Source: a virus. Taken from it: DNA of 33,770 nt. The notes under the pieces are model-generated. The model had not been told where the DNA came from and made no database searches. It saw nothing but the letters and a program-made list of their open reading frames with translations. Both the position numbers and the translations under genes were made by a program. Positions 25,164-30,376 of the stretch are shown in pieces; the stretch's first letter is position 1, and every line of letters begins with the position of its first letter. The stretch covers positions 1 through 33,770 of IMG/VR virus record IMGVR_UViG_3300044695_000106; one strand, 5' to 3'.

Positions 25164-25432
25164 TCGGGCTTAATGAATGTGACTTGAATCCCACCCAAGA
25201 GGGGTGTTCCATCTGCGTTCTCAATCGTTGTCGCCTGAACCGCTTTACCATCCACTCGGTCGATGATCTCTTTGATCGCCCAAGGCTCTCCCGCCTCGGC
25301 TTGTGTCACCAGTTGCTCGGCAATGCTTCTGAGGCGGTGAGGCTCTTGAACCAAAACAAGGCGCAACTTGTCATAGAACAGTCTGCTCTTTGCAGCGTTC
25401 TGATTGCCTAGTTGTGCGCCTCTCTCAGCCAT
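25160..25432 (-). CDS. Candidate terminase small subunit
   Basis: This 90-residue protein begins MAERGAQLGNQNAAKSRLF, a basic 'GNQNAAK' start found in many small phage proteins next to terminases. A helical region follows (LRLVLVQEPHRLRSIAEQLV, EPWAIKEIIDRVDGKAVQ) ending in a beta tail (GGIQVTFIKPE). It overlaps terL by four bases, the normal place for TerS. It is short for a TerS and shows no obvious full helix-turn-helix, so the call rests on context. It would recognise the packaging site. Confidence 0.7.
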   Translation of the reverse strand: MAERGAQLGNQNAAKSRLFYDKLRLVLVQEPHRLRSIAEQLVTQAEAGEPWAIKEIIDRVDGKAVQATTIENADGTPLLGGIQVTFIKPE

Positions 25433-25463
25433 TTGTAATAAATCCTAAGTACTTGAGCCTAAA

Positions 25464-25628
25464 TTACTTTTTTGTCTTAGGCGTTGGTTTCTTATTAGCC
25501 TTTTTCTCGGCTTCACGTTTAACAGAATAGGCAATTGCCACCGCTTGTTTGGGTGGCTTGCCAGCTTCTATCTCTTTTTTGATATTGGCTTTAAGTGCCT
25601 TGGGGGTCATCGATGCTATTAGAGGCAT
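25464..25628 (-). CDS. Small basic protein
   Basis: This 54-residue protein starts at ATG 25628, chosen because AAGGAA lies five bases upstream. It is Lys/Ala-rich (ALKANIKKEIEAGKPPKQAV, AIAYSVKREAEKK) and ends in a highly basic tail (KKPTPKTKK). The 'GKPPKQAVAIAYS' element recurs in small basic phage proteins of unknown function. Its start region overlaps the 3' end of the preceding small gene in another frame. DNA binding is likely on charge alone; the role is unknown. Confidence 0.65.
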   Translation of the reverse strand: MPLIASMTPKALKANIKKEIEAGKPPKQAVAIAYSVKREAEKKANKKPTPKTKK

Positions 25629-25764
25629 TTTGTTCCTTTGACAGTTCAGCCAATATGTTGGTGAGTTCTTGCACCGCACCGCTGATCTGCATTAACACTG
25701 CCTCATGTTGTTTGGCAGTGCTTCTGAGTTCCTCGATGCGGTTTGCGATCTTCTCAGCGTTCAT
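25591..25764 (-). CDS. Small coiled-coil protein
   Basis: This 57-residue protein begins MNAEKIANRIEELRSTAKQH and is predicted helical with heptad-like hydrophobics (VLMQISGAVQELTNILAEL), ending SNSIDDPQGT. ATG 25764 overlaps the stop of the upstream gene (TAATG), which fixes the start and couples the two. The 3' end overlaps the next small basic gene by 38 bases. No function can be assigned; it may form a dimer or trimer in the packaging region. Confidence 0.62.
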   Translation of the reverse strand: MNAEKIANRIEELRSTAKQHEAVLMQISGAVQELTNILAELSKEQNASNSIDDPQGT

Positions 25765-25979
25765 TAGGCAGCGGCAATGCTTGCCAATGTGTCGCAACGC
25801 AACCAGTTAGTGCCGTTGCTGAAAGCCAACACGGGGCTTCCTGCTGCGCCATTGGAGAAGTAAGCCACTTGACCAGCGGGGCTGACAGCGGGGGCTGTTG
25901 CTACTGTGTAAGCAGTAAATGCGACCAAGTTCAGTTGTGGGTCTTGATATGCCACGCCTGTTGCAATTGAATTTGCCAT
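25764..25979 (-). CDS. Small fibre-cap-like protein
   Basis: This 71-residue protein contains VSPAGQVAYFSNGAAGSP, then VLAFSNGTNWLRCDT. The 'V..F.NG.NW' pattern is the same cap motif that closes the tailspike of this genome (VVPVFYNGSNW). A virion surface role is therefore likely, although the gene sits upstream of terminase and away from the fibre genes. GGAAAC precedes the ATG. It is followed with overlap by the coiled-coil gene. Confidence 0.65.
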   Translation of the reverse strand: MANSIATGVAYQDPQLNLVAFTAYTVATAPAVSPAGQVAYFSNGAAGSPVLAFSNGTNWLRCDTLASIAAA

Positions 25980-25989
25980 GATGTTTCCT

Positions 25990-26262
25990 TTAACAGTTCC
26001 AGTTTTTGAGGGATGCCTTGGCCCGTTCAGCAGGGCCTTTGGCGTTTTTTACTACCCCCTCCATCCTAGCGCAAAATGATGCTTTGCGACCAGCATCGGC
26101 TTTTGTCTTTGGATTTGAGGCGGGTGGTTTCAAATTTGAATTGTTCTTGGCGTTGTATTCAGCACGACCTTTAGCGGTCATTCCCGCACCTTTTTCAGTC
26201 GGGTTGTATGTTTTCCCCTTGCCTGTGGTCTTGTGGGGAATCGGCTTGTCGTGCTTTGCCAT
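25990..26262 (-). CDS. Lys-rich basic protein (DUF6321-like)
   Basis: This 90-residue protein is strongly basic, with KPIPHKTTGKGKTYNPTEKG, then MTAKGRAEYNAKNN. A conserved-looking C-terminal block (RKASFCARMEGVV, KGPAERAKASLKNWNC) recurs in phage proteins I associate with DUF6321. The two Cys near the end could form a pair. It lies in a run of small basic genes upstream of terminase. Nucleic-acid binding or packaging with DNA is inferred from charge. Confidence 0.7.
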   Translation of the reverse strand: MAKHDKPIPHKTTGKGKTYNPTEKGAGMTAKGRAEYNAKNNSNLKPPASNPKTKADAGRKASFCARMEGVVKNAKGPAERAKASLKNWNC

Positions 26263-26264
26263 GA

Positions 26265-26432
26265 TTATTTCTTCTTTGCGGTTTTGGCAGATTCTTTGAA
26301 CGCTTGGGCGGTCGGTGCGCCCTTTGCGCCTGGCGCTCTCATGCGCTCGGGAGTCTTACCCGCAGCCTTTTGGCGCTCGATGCGCTCTTGCTTGGCATGG
26401 ATGTTGGCATATAGCCCTTGTTTGGTCGCCAT
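26265..26432 (-). CDS. Small Lys/Ala-rich basic protein
   Basis: This 55-residue protein starts at ATG 26432, chosen for GAGGAA upstream; longer in-frame starts would overlap the GroES gene. It is very basic and helical (GLYANIHAKQERIERQKAAG, PERMRAPGAKGAP) and ends KTAKKK. It resembles other short basic proteins in phage packaging regions, but I recognise no named family. It stands between the co-chaperonin gene and the DUF6321-like gene. Confidence 0.65.
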   Translation of the reverse strand: MATKQGLYANIHAKQERIERQKAAGKTPERMRAPGAKGAPTAQAFKESAKTAKKK

Positions 26433-26434
26433 GT

Positions 26435-26692
26435 TTATTCCTCTACCACCGCACAAATGTCGGCTTCTTGAATGATTTGGTAGTCCTGACCATCAATCTT
26501 TTGGGTGGGCCAATTAAGGTAATCCCCGTTCCCATACTTGATGAAGTCTCCCACCTTGACATCGTAAACCTTTGGGCCGATGGCGACAATAGTCCCCTCG
26601 TTAAAGGCTTCTTTGTTGTTCACATAGATGATGTCGGATAAATTTCGCACCTGTGGTTTTACCACAACACGATCACGCAATGGTGTCAGCAT
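26435..26692 (-). CDS. GroES-like co-chaperonin (cpn10)
   Basis: This 85-residue protein is a little shorter than bacterial GroES (97). It opens with LTPLRDRVVVK, the canonical cpn10 start, and has a mobile-loop region at about residues 15-30. There SDIIYVNNKEA replaces the GGIVL-type GroEL-binding tripeptide (IIY for IVL). EGTIVAIGP, VKVGDFIKYG and the C-terminal strand with ICAVVEE complete the beta-barrel. It should cap the host GroEL, as T4 gp31 does. It is upstream of the coat gene, whose P22 relative needs GroEL/ES. Start ATG overlaps the preceding stop. Confidence 0.9.
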   Translation of the reverse strand: MLTPLRDRVVVKPQVRNLSDIIYVNNKEAFNEGTIVAIGPKVYDVKVGDFIKYGNGDYLNWPTQKIDGQDYQIIQEADICAVVEE

Positions 26693-26922
26693 TTCTTGGG
26701 TCTCCCAGGCTTTTTCTTGACAGGAACAGAGACCTCAGTGGTCTCGTCAGTCATGATGTCGTACACGGGAAGTTTCACGACCTCAACTTGCATGGGTTCG
26801 TGTTGACCGCACCAATCGTTTTGGTGCTTGTTCTGCTGTTGGGGGCTTTGGCGACAAATGCCCATGATTTGCTGATTCTTGAAGAATCGGCAGTTTCCAC
26901 AATTAGAATGTGATTCAGCCAT
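26686..26922 (-). CDS. Cys-rich zinc-binding-like protein with AT-hook-like tail
   Basis: This 78-residue protein has a Cys cluster at the N-terminus (CGNCRFF, then GICRQSP, then WCGQHEP), a four-Cys layout compatible with zinc or iron-sulfur binding. The C-terminus is KKKPGRPKKC, containing the GRP core flanked by Lys that defines an AT-hook for the minor groove of AT-rich DNA. It overlaps the GroES gene by a few bases and lies downstream of a strong hairpin. A DNA-binding regulatory role is inferred. Confidence 0.75.
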   Translation of the reverse strand: MAESHSNCGNCRFFKNQQIMGICRQSPQQQNKHQNDWCGQHEPMQVEVVKLPVYDIMTDETTEVSVPVKKKPGRPKKC

Positions 26923-26951
26923 TCAATACCTCTTTTATTGCTTGGTTAGAA

Positions 26952-26981
26952 GCGCCCCCAGATTCTCCGTCTGCGGGGCGT
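26952..26981. other. Strong GC-rich hairpin between two small genes
   Basis: CGCCCC with CAGA pairs with TCTG and GGGGCG around a seven-base loop, with one bulged base. It lies between the stop at 26988 and the start at 26922. On the leftward RNA no U-run follows, while on the rightward RNA TTTCGCTTT follows. It may be a weak terminator, an mRNA-processing or stabilising element, or a block to antisense transcription. Confidence 0.5.
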
Positions 26982-26987
26982 TTCGCT

Positions 26988-27194
26988 TTACTGATAAGAC
27001 TTGCGGTCGTGAGTGTAGCAAGTTCCAGATGACTTGCCACCATCAAACTTGGCATCTTTACCAACTTTGTTGGTCATAGCGTCAGGGATGCGGTTCTTCA
27101 CGCTGCCGTTGGACTTCATTTCGGGGGCGGGGTTGCCAGCCAGTTTTGCGCTGTTGCCGTAGCCGTAGCCTTTAGGTTCGTTCTTGTTCATCAT
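26988..27194 (-). CDS. Small basic Gly/Lys/Asn-rich protein
   Basis: This 68-residue protein has low-complexity, Gly/Asn/Lys-rich composition (EPKGYGYGNSAKLAGNPAPE, KVGKDAKFDGGKSSGTCY) and little predicted hydrophobic core, so it is probably disordered or DNA-associated. It follows the first gene of the block by ten bases and precedes the GC-rich hairpin. I recognise no family. It groups with the other small basic genes ahead of terminase. Confidence 0.62.
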   Translation of the reverse strand: MMNKNEPKGYGYGNSAKLAGNPAPEMKSNGSVKNRIPDAMTNKVGKDAKFDGGKSSGTCYTHDRKSYQ

Positions 27195-27203
27195 GATGAT
27201 TCC

Positions 27204-27572
27204 TTATTTCAGGGTTAGTAAATACAAAGTTGAATTGATCAGATCGGCAATTTCATCAACGATGTTTTGCAGTTCTGAATCTTGCGGGATTTCTTCACGG
27301 GCTTCATCAACAAACTGTTTCAGTTGTGTCAAGTACTCGATTGGGGTTTCCTGTGGCTGATGCAACTCATCAGGGAATTTAGTCATGCGGGTGTTGTAGC
27401 GACCTTGATAACTCTCAGCTAACTGGTCTGCCAAGTCAACAATCTTGGGGTAAAACTTGCCCAAAGCCTTGTGAACAGCGTATTCCCGTGTCTGCAAATG
27501 CTGAAAATGGGTAATCGTGCCACTGTGAAACAGAGTAGCCACGAACTCAGCAACTTCGGCATTTTTTTCCAT
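27204..27572 (-). CDS. Helical DUF5856-like protein, first gene of late block, leaderless
   Basis: This 122-residue protein is all helical, with EVAEFVATLFHSGTITHFQH, then YAVHKALGKFYPKIVDLADQ, YQGRYNTRM, and a C-terminal helix (DEIADLINSTLYLLTL). The spaced His/Glu and four-helix pattern resembles the ferritin-like DUF5856 phage family. No certain metal site can be assigned. Its -10 box ends six bases before the ATG and there is no Shine-Dalgarno, so the mRNA is probably leaderless. It opens the leftward structural block. Confidence 0.72.
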   Translation of the reverse strand: MEKNAEVAEFVATLFHSGTITHFQHLQTREYAVHKALGKFYPKIVDLADQLAESYQGRYNTRMTKFPDELHQPQETPIEYLTQLKQFVDEAREEIPQDSELQNIVDEIADLINSTLYLLTLK

Positions 27573-27578
27573 ATTTGC

Positions 27579-27606
27579 ACTATACCAAAAAAAGCGGGGG
27601 AATCAA
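27579..27606 (-). promoter_or_regulatory. Promoter for the leftward late block, leaderless
   Basis: On the minus strand, TTGATT (27606-27601) is spaced 16 bases from TATAGT (27584-27579). The predicted start coincides with the A of the ATG at 27572, giving a leaderless transcript. The same TTGATT/16 arrangement appears in the rightward early promoter at 30623-30650. The -35 box lies in the loop of the terminator at 27587-27611, and the terminator T-run forms part of the spacer. Confidence 0.6.
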
Positions 27607-27611
27607 CCCCC
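27587..27611 (-). terminator. Rho-independent terminator of the early leftward operon
   Basis: On the leftward RNA, GGGGG, a six-base loop TTGATT, then CCCCC form a perfect hairpin. It is followed by GC and a run of seven T. It lies shortly after the stop of the YbcO-type gene. The opposite strand has no T-run, so it acts only leftward. It shares its loop and T-run with the promoter that follows. Confidence 0.78.
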
Positions 27612-27630
27612 AAAAAGGCAACTGCAATGC

Positions 27631-27963
27631 CTATTCAAATTCTGCCACAAAAGGCAATGGAACTTCTACAGGCCATCTACCTTGTTTGCAAAGCAATAAA
27701 ACTGTGCCAATGTGAGCCTCTGCCCACTTCTTTTGGCGTTCTTCCTTGGTTAGGTCTTTGCCCTGATCAATTTCATAGTGGCAAGCCAGGCACAAAGCAG
27801 CGACCAGATTGTCATCTGCCTTGATGCCCCGACCCTTGCCACCGCCCCAATTACTGTGAGCCGCCTGAACGCCATTGTCCATGCCACAACTTTGACAGGA
27901 GAGACCCGCCACTAACTTTAGGAGTTTCTGGCTTCTCACATATTGGTGCTTGGGGTATTGCAT
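27631..27963 (-). CDS. YbcO-type (DUF1364) HNH-like nuclease
   Basis: This 110-residue protein contains YVRSQKLLKLVAGLSCQSCG, then VQAAHSNWGGGKGRGIKADD, then ALCLACHYEIDQGK. Zinc/catalytic candidates are C23, C26, H36, C58, C61 and H62, the HNH-like layout of the YbcO/DUF1364 family. Such nucleases lie with NinB and RusA in lambdoid phages, as here, and are thought to act in recombination. It is the last gene before the terminator. Its 5' 113 bases overlap the zinc-ribbon gene in another frame. Confidence 0.87.
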   Translation of the reverse strand: MQYPKHQYVRSQKLLKLVAGLSCQSCGMDNGVQAAHSNWGGGKGRGIKADDNLVAALCLACHYEIDQGKDLTKEERQKKWAEAHIGTVLLLCKQGRWPVEVPLPFVAEFE

Positions 27964-28081
27964 ATTCTTTGGTGTAAAACTTGTGGTTGTTCTCGCACTG
28001 GCGCTTGCGGCTGACGAATTCTGGGTTTGATCGGGTGTCTAAGACTTTGAGGGTTTCAGAACCACAGCGGGGACACATCAT
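27851..28081 (-). CDS. NrdR-like zinc-ribbon protein
   Basis: This 76-residue protein has an N-terminus, MCPRCGSETLKVLDTR, then RKRQCENNHKFYTKEY, which matches the zinc ribbon of NrdR ('CP.C.....V.D.R......R.R.C..C...F.T.E'). Here the fourth ligand is His (CENNH) in place of Cys. NrdR's ATP-cone is absent; after residue 40 the frame lies over the YbcO-type gene and looks unconstrained. It may be a nucleic-acid-binding ribbon. It is part of the NinB-RusA cluster. Confidence 0.72.
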   Translation of the reverse strand: MMCPRCGSETLKVLDTRSNPEFVSRKRQCENNHKFYTKEYAIPQAPICEKPETPKVSGGSLLSKLWHGQWRSGGSQ

Positions 28082-28083
28082 GC

Positions 28084-28287
28084 TTATCCCTTTGCTCGGA
28101 TGGCATCAGCACAGGCTTCTGCATCCCAATATTTTCTTTGTGACCAACACAACTTTGCACACGCCTCACGCTCATGCTGTGCTACTAGCTTGGCAAAGCG
28201 TTCAAGCCAAAGCAAATCTTTTTCTTGAGCCAATTCAATAAATGAACCAGCTTGTCGCCCCATCTGCATAATTTCTTCTCGTGTCAT
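28084..28287 (-). CDS. Small helical phage protein
   Basis: This 67-residue protein is helical: MTREEIMQMGRQAGSFIE, a FAKLVAQHEREACAKLCW helix, and DAEACADAIRAKG at the end. The 'LVA.HEREACAKLC......A.ACA.AIRA' pattern is extremely common in small phage proteins of unknown function. It overlaps the NinB gene by four bases and the next gene follows directly, so it is co-translated with the recombination cluster. No function is known. Confidence 0.75.
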   Translation of the reverse strand: MTREEIMQMGRQAGSFIELAQEKDLLWLERFAKLVAQHEREACAKLCWSQRKYWDAEACADAIRAKG

Positions 28288-28685
28288 GTCTCAATCCCCT
28301 TGTCTGCCATCCATGCCAAGAGCCATTCAATGAACTCTGAGCCTTCTTCTTTAGTGAATTTGTGGCTTTGGAGGCCAAGCTGGACAACTCGTTCCCCGTC
28401 TAGGCTTGGGGCGACCTTGCCCACCTTGCGCCCTGTTTCATGCGCCCATTGGTCGATTAAGAGTCTTTTCCAATCGTCTGATGACCAAGCACTGCCAGCG
28501 CCCTTCATTTGTTTGGCAACCATGTCAATCAGGGCGTGAAACATATCGTTCTGATCTGTGCTGCGGGTGGCTTTCTTGACCTCTAAGCGCAGTTGTTTCC
28601 CCGCCTGTAAGGTTTCTTTAATCTTAGGCCATAGGTCTTTAAGGACTGCATATCCTTGTTGTGGGTTGTGTAAATTAACAATCAT
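28284..28685 (-). CDS. ninB: NinB recombination protein
   Basis: This 133-residue protein has RLEVKKATRSTDQNDMFHAL, WSSDDWKRLLIDQWAHETG and LGLQSHKFTKEEGSEFIEWL. These are characteristic of lambda NinB (Orf), a recombination mediator that binds single-stranded DNA and helps load annealing proteins past SSB. It overlaps rusA by four bases, so mediator and resolvase are made together. In this phage it would assist the annealing protein encoded at 32037. Confidence 0.9.
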   Translation of the reverse strand: MIVNLHNPQQGYAVLKDLWPKIKETLQAGKQLRLEVKKATRSTDQNDMFHALIDMVAKQMKGAGSAWSSDDWKRLLIDQWAHETGRKVGKVAPSLDGERVVQLGLQSHKFTKEEGSEFIEWLLAWMADKGIET

Positions 28686-29101
28686 GCTTGCCTCACTACA
28701 ACTTCAACCTTTGCCACTTCGCCATAAACCTTGGTGCTGTAGATTGATGTGATTTGGGAGTCGTTCTCAAACACGATTTTGTCCATGCCATCAATCACGC
28801 TCTTAATCACATTGTCCAAATCGGGCTTTTTCGTGTGTTTCTCAGAATTGCTTAAACAAGCCTCAGTGCGTTTTTTTGAATAGGAGGCGGGAACAGGAAA
28901 GGTGACATAAATAAACGCCTCTAAAGCCCCTTCTAGCGGTTCTGATGCACCCATTGCCGCCTTTGCCATCATCCCAACATCGGATTCATAGTTTTTGGTC
29001 TTTTCAGGTGTGTAGGCAACAGGAAACTTGCCCCTTGTGGAAAACCTTGGTCTGCCCTTTGGTACAGGCTCGCCATAAATCGTGAACATGATCTGCATCA
29101 T
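28682..29101 (-). CDS. rusA: RusA-family Holliday junction resolvase
   Basis: This 139-residue protein starts with a strand, FTIYGEPVPKGRPRF. The core KKPDLDNVIKSVIDGMDKIV and ENDSQITSI carries the metal-binding Asp residues (D94, D96, D114) in the RusA pattern 'KPDLDN ... DDSQ'. It resolves four-way junctions into linear DNA, useful before headful packaging. It overlaps ninB and the small helical gene upstream by four bases each. Confidence 0.93.
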   Translation of the reverse strand: MMQIMFTIYGEPVPKGRPRFSTRGKFPVAYTPEKTKNYESDVGMMAKAAMGASEPLEGALEAFIYVTFPVPASYSKKRTEACLSNSEKHTKKPDLDNVIKSVIDGMDKIVFENDSQITSIYSTKVYGEVAKVEVVVRQA

Positions 29102-29277
29102 TTTTTGTCTTTCTGTTCATTCATGCGTTTTTTTAGATCGTCAGCAGCCGCTTGGCCTCGCCTCTTGGTAATGTCCAACAGGGTTTGTTGCCACCAGTAT
29201 TGGGCTTCTCCCCTGCCCTCCTCCAAGGCTTTCTTGCGATAGCGCCTGATCCATTCTTGGGCTTCTGTGTTCCTCAT
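29098..29277 (-). CDS. Small helical phage protein (WIRRYRKKA type)
   Basis: This 59-residue protein starts at ATG 29277 with AGGAG just upstream. It is helical and basic: EAQEWIRRYRKKALEEG, then YWWQQTLLDITKRRGQAAAD, then LKKRMNEQKDKK. The 'W.RR.R..A...G...A..WW.....I...RG..AA..L...MN' plan is common among small phage proteins between replication and recombination genes. An in-frame upstream extension to 29367 looks uncharacteristic. It overlaps the next gene (rusA) by four bases and lies over the 3' part of the gene at 29141 in another frame. Confidence 0.7.
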   Translation of the reverse strand: MRNTEAQEWIRRYRKKALEEGRGEAQYWWQQTLLDITKRRGQAAADDLKKRMNEQKDKK

Positions 29278-29377
29278 AGTCTCCTGTAAGTTCAAGCGCC
29301 CTTGTGATGACAAATTCGCTAAATTGTTGTCCTTCTTTGGCTCGATCAAGGATTCTGTTTGCTTCATGGTGTGTCAT
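29141..29377 (-). CDS. Small phage protein (EANRILDRAKEG type)
   Basis: This 78-residue frame begins MTHHEANRILDRAKEGQQ and continues EFVITRALELTGDYEEH. This matches a frequent small phage protein whose conserved part ends near 'TGD'. After about residue 38 the frame runs over the gene at 29098-29277 and is low in pattern (SLGGGQGRSP), so only the N-terminal half is likely constrained. The ATG overlaps the end of the preceding gene by 14 bases. No function is known. Confidence 0.55.
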   Translation of the reverse strand: MTHHEANRILDRAKEGQQFSEFVITRALELTGDYEEHRSPRMDQALSQESLGGGQGRSPILVATNPVGHYQEARPSGC

Positions 29378-29555
29378 CAGGAGTTACAGCCTCTCTGATA
29401 AGTGTTTTTTCATGGTTGAAAATTGTAGAAAACTGATGCACAGATAATGAAACTCTGTGTTCATGTCCATCAATGTCTTTTTGTTTAATGCAAATAAAAC
29501 CATAACCAGTTCCACAAACTTCGGTTTCCATTTCTTTTGGCAAATAAATTGGCAT
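29364..29555 (-). CDS. Small protein of unknown function
   Basis: This 63-residue protein begins MPIYLPKEMETEVCGTGYGF and continues with strands (ICIKQKDIDGHEHRVSLS) and a helix (VHQFSTIFNHEKTLIREAV). It follows the replication-type gene by two bases, with AAGGAG upstream of the start. It looks like a compact beta/alpha domain. I recognise no family. Confidence 0.65.
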   Translation of the reverse strand: MPIYLPKEMETEVCGTGYGFICIKQKDIDGHEHRVSLSVHQFSTIFNHEKTLIREAVTPDDTP

Positions 29556-29557
29556 TT

Positions 29558-30022
29558 TTATCTCCTTAATTCTGCTAGTTTGGCTCGGATGTGATCTGGC
29601 ATCGGTGCAGCCTTTTTGCGGTCAGCTTCAATCTTTGCCAAGGCAGGGTCTATTGTGGGTTTGGGCTTCATTTCAGGCACTTCAGCGCCATCCCATCGTT
29701 GTTGGTTGAGATAGACCTTGGGGGCGGGAATAAATGCCCCGTTGTCTTTCAACCAGGCGGCTGTGGTTGCCATCCATTGAACGTGTTTAAGGATGATGTG
29801 CTTTTGACTGAAGTAATAGGATTCAACCCATTTTTTCTTGCAAGCAGCTTTTTCGCCTTTGCGTTCACATTTGGGATAAGCCACCCAAAATTCTTCAAAA
29901 CCTTCATCAGTTAAAAAATGCTTTTGGGGTTGTTCAAACCCAAATAAATCCATTGTTTTTTCTTTAGGCATAGGTTCTCCAAGGGTGGATATACCACCTT
30001 TCTCCATCGATCTGTTTTCCAT
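29558..30022 (-). CDS. Replication-type protein (phage O/DnaT-like C-terminal domain)
   Basis: This protein of up to 154 residues has the core EGFEEFWVAYPKCERKGEKA, then WVESYYF, then GAFIPAPKVYLNQQRWDGAE. That is the domain found at the C-terminus of many phage O-type and DnaT-like replication proteins ('FW..YP.K..K..A...W ... FIP.P..YLN...W'). It probably recruits host helicase or primase. The annotated start is ATG 30022 (154 aa). ATG 29971 has a better site (GGAG five bases upstream) and would give 137 residues. No helicase gene is present, so host replication machinery is needed. Confidence 0.77.
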   Translation of the reverse strand: MENRSMEKGGISTLGEPMPKEKTMDLFGFEQPQKHFLTDEGFEEFWVAYPKCERKGEKAACKKKWVESYYFSQKHIILKHVQWMATTAAWLKDNGAFIPAPKVYLNQQRWDGAEVPEMKPKPTIDPALAKIEADRKKAAPMPDHIRAKLAELRR

Positions 30023-30039
30023 AATTCATCTTAATTTAG

Positions 30040-30333
30040 CTAACTAAAAACAAAAGCGACCAAGTGCGCTTGACGGGTCAATTCACTTATAGATTGGGCC
30101 TTGTTCCACCTTTGTACCCAATCCTTTACCAGTCGCTTAACCAACGCTGGTCGGCAAGTCAGGGGGTGTGTCCTGTTGTCGGTGTTTTCTTCCAAGCCAT
30201 CCATGCAAATGCGCTGCTGTCGTGTGGAGTACGGCTGCACGAAAAAAGGACATAAAAAAAGCCGTTTACTACTGCCCTCGGTAGGAACCCTAAAGTAAAA
30301 ACCAAGGGCGAGAGCATGAGTAAACGGCTTCAA
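30040..30333 (-). CDS. TTG-start ORF overlapping the c4-like RNA (Ash/Icd-like candidate)
   Basis: This 97-residue frame opens with a TTG at 30333 and AGGAA eight bases upstream. Its first ~25 codons lie over the structured RNA. It reads as basic/hydrophobic (ALALGFYFRVPTEGSSKRLF), then a hydrophilic half with VKRLVKDWVQRWNKAQSISE. In P1 and P4, and many prophages, ORFs of the Icd or Ash type overlap c4/CI RNAs in this way. That resemblance is by arrangement; I cannot confirm homology. An inner ATG at 30204 has no ribosome site. The frame may be non-coding. Confidence 0.38.
   Translation of the reverse strand: MKPFTHALALGFYFRVPTEGSSKRLFLCPFFVQPYSTRQQRICMDGLEENTDNRTHPLTCRPALVKRLVKDWVQRWNKAQSISELTRQAHLVAFVFS
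30254..30330 (-). ncRNA. c4/CI-like structured antisense RNA candidate
   Basis: On the leftward RNA a perfect 12-pair outer stem (30330-30319 with 30270-30259) encloses an inner stem, GCCCTTGG with CCGAGGGC. The inner stem has eight pairs, one U-G. Its 20-base loop carries TTAGGGTTCCTA. A T-run of seven follows. Read in the opposite direction the inner U-G becomes a C-A mismatch and the T-run is lost, so the leftward strand is the functional one. Loop bases TTCCTAC (30287-30281) complement GTAGGAA at 30348-30342. The plan fits P1 c4 and P4 CI antisense immunity RNAs. It also acts as a plausible terminator for the Cro-like transcript. Confidence 0.55.
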
Positions 30334-30341
30334 TTTATTGC

Positions 30342-30348
30342 TTCCTAC
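30342..30348 (-). promoter_or_regulatory. Shine-Dalgarno / antisense target complementary to the RNA loop
   Basis: GTAGGAA on the leftward RNA contains AGGAA, eight bases before the TTG at 30333. It is exactly complementary over seven bases to the loop of the structured RNA at 30254-30330. This is the relation expected of a c4 or P4 seqA target. The pairing could be in cis (pseudoknot) or in trans. Confidence 0.5.
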
Positions 30349-30376
30349 GGCAACGATTTAATTATAAGCACATTTT

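Noticed and set aside
30064-30298. Plus-strand frames of 63-65 residues opposite the c4-like region
   Set aside because: No ribosome sites, Cys/Ser-rich composition, and they run against the leftward operon.
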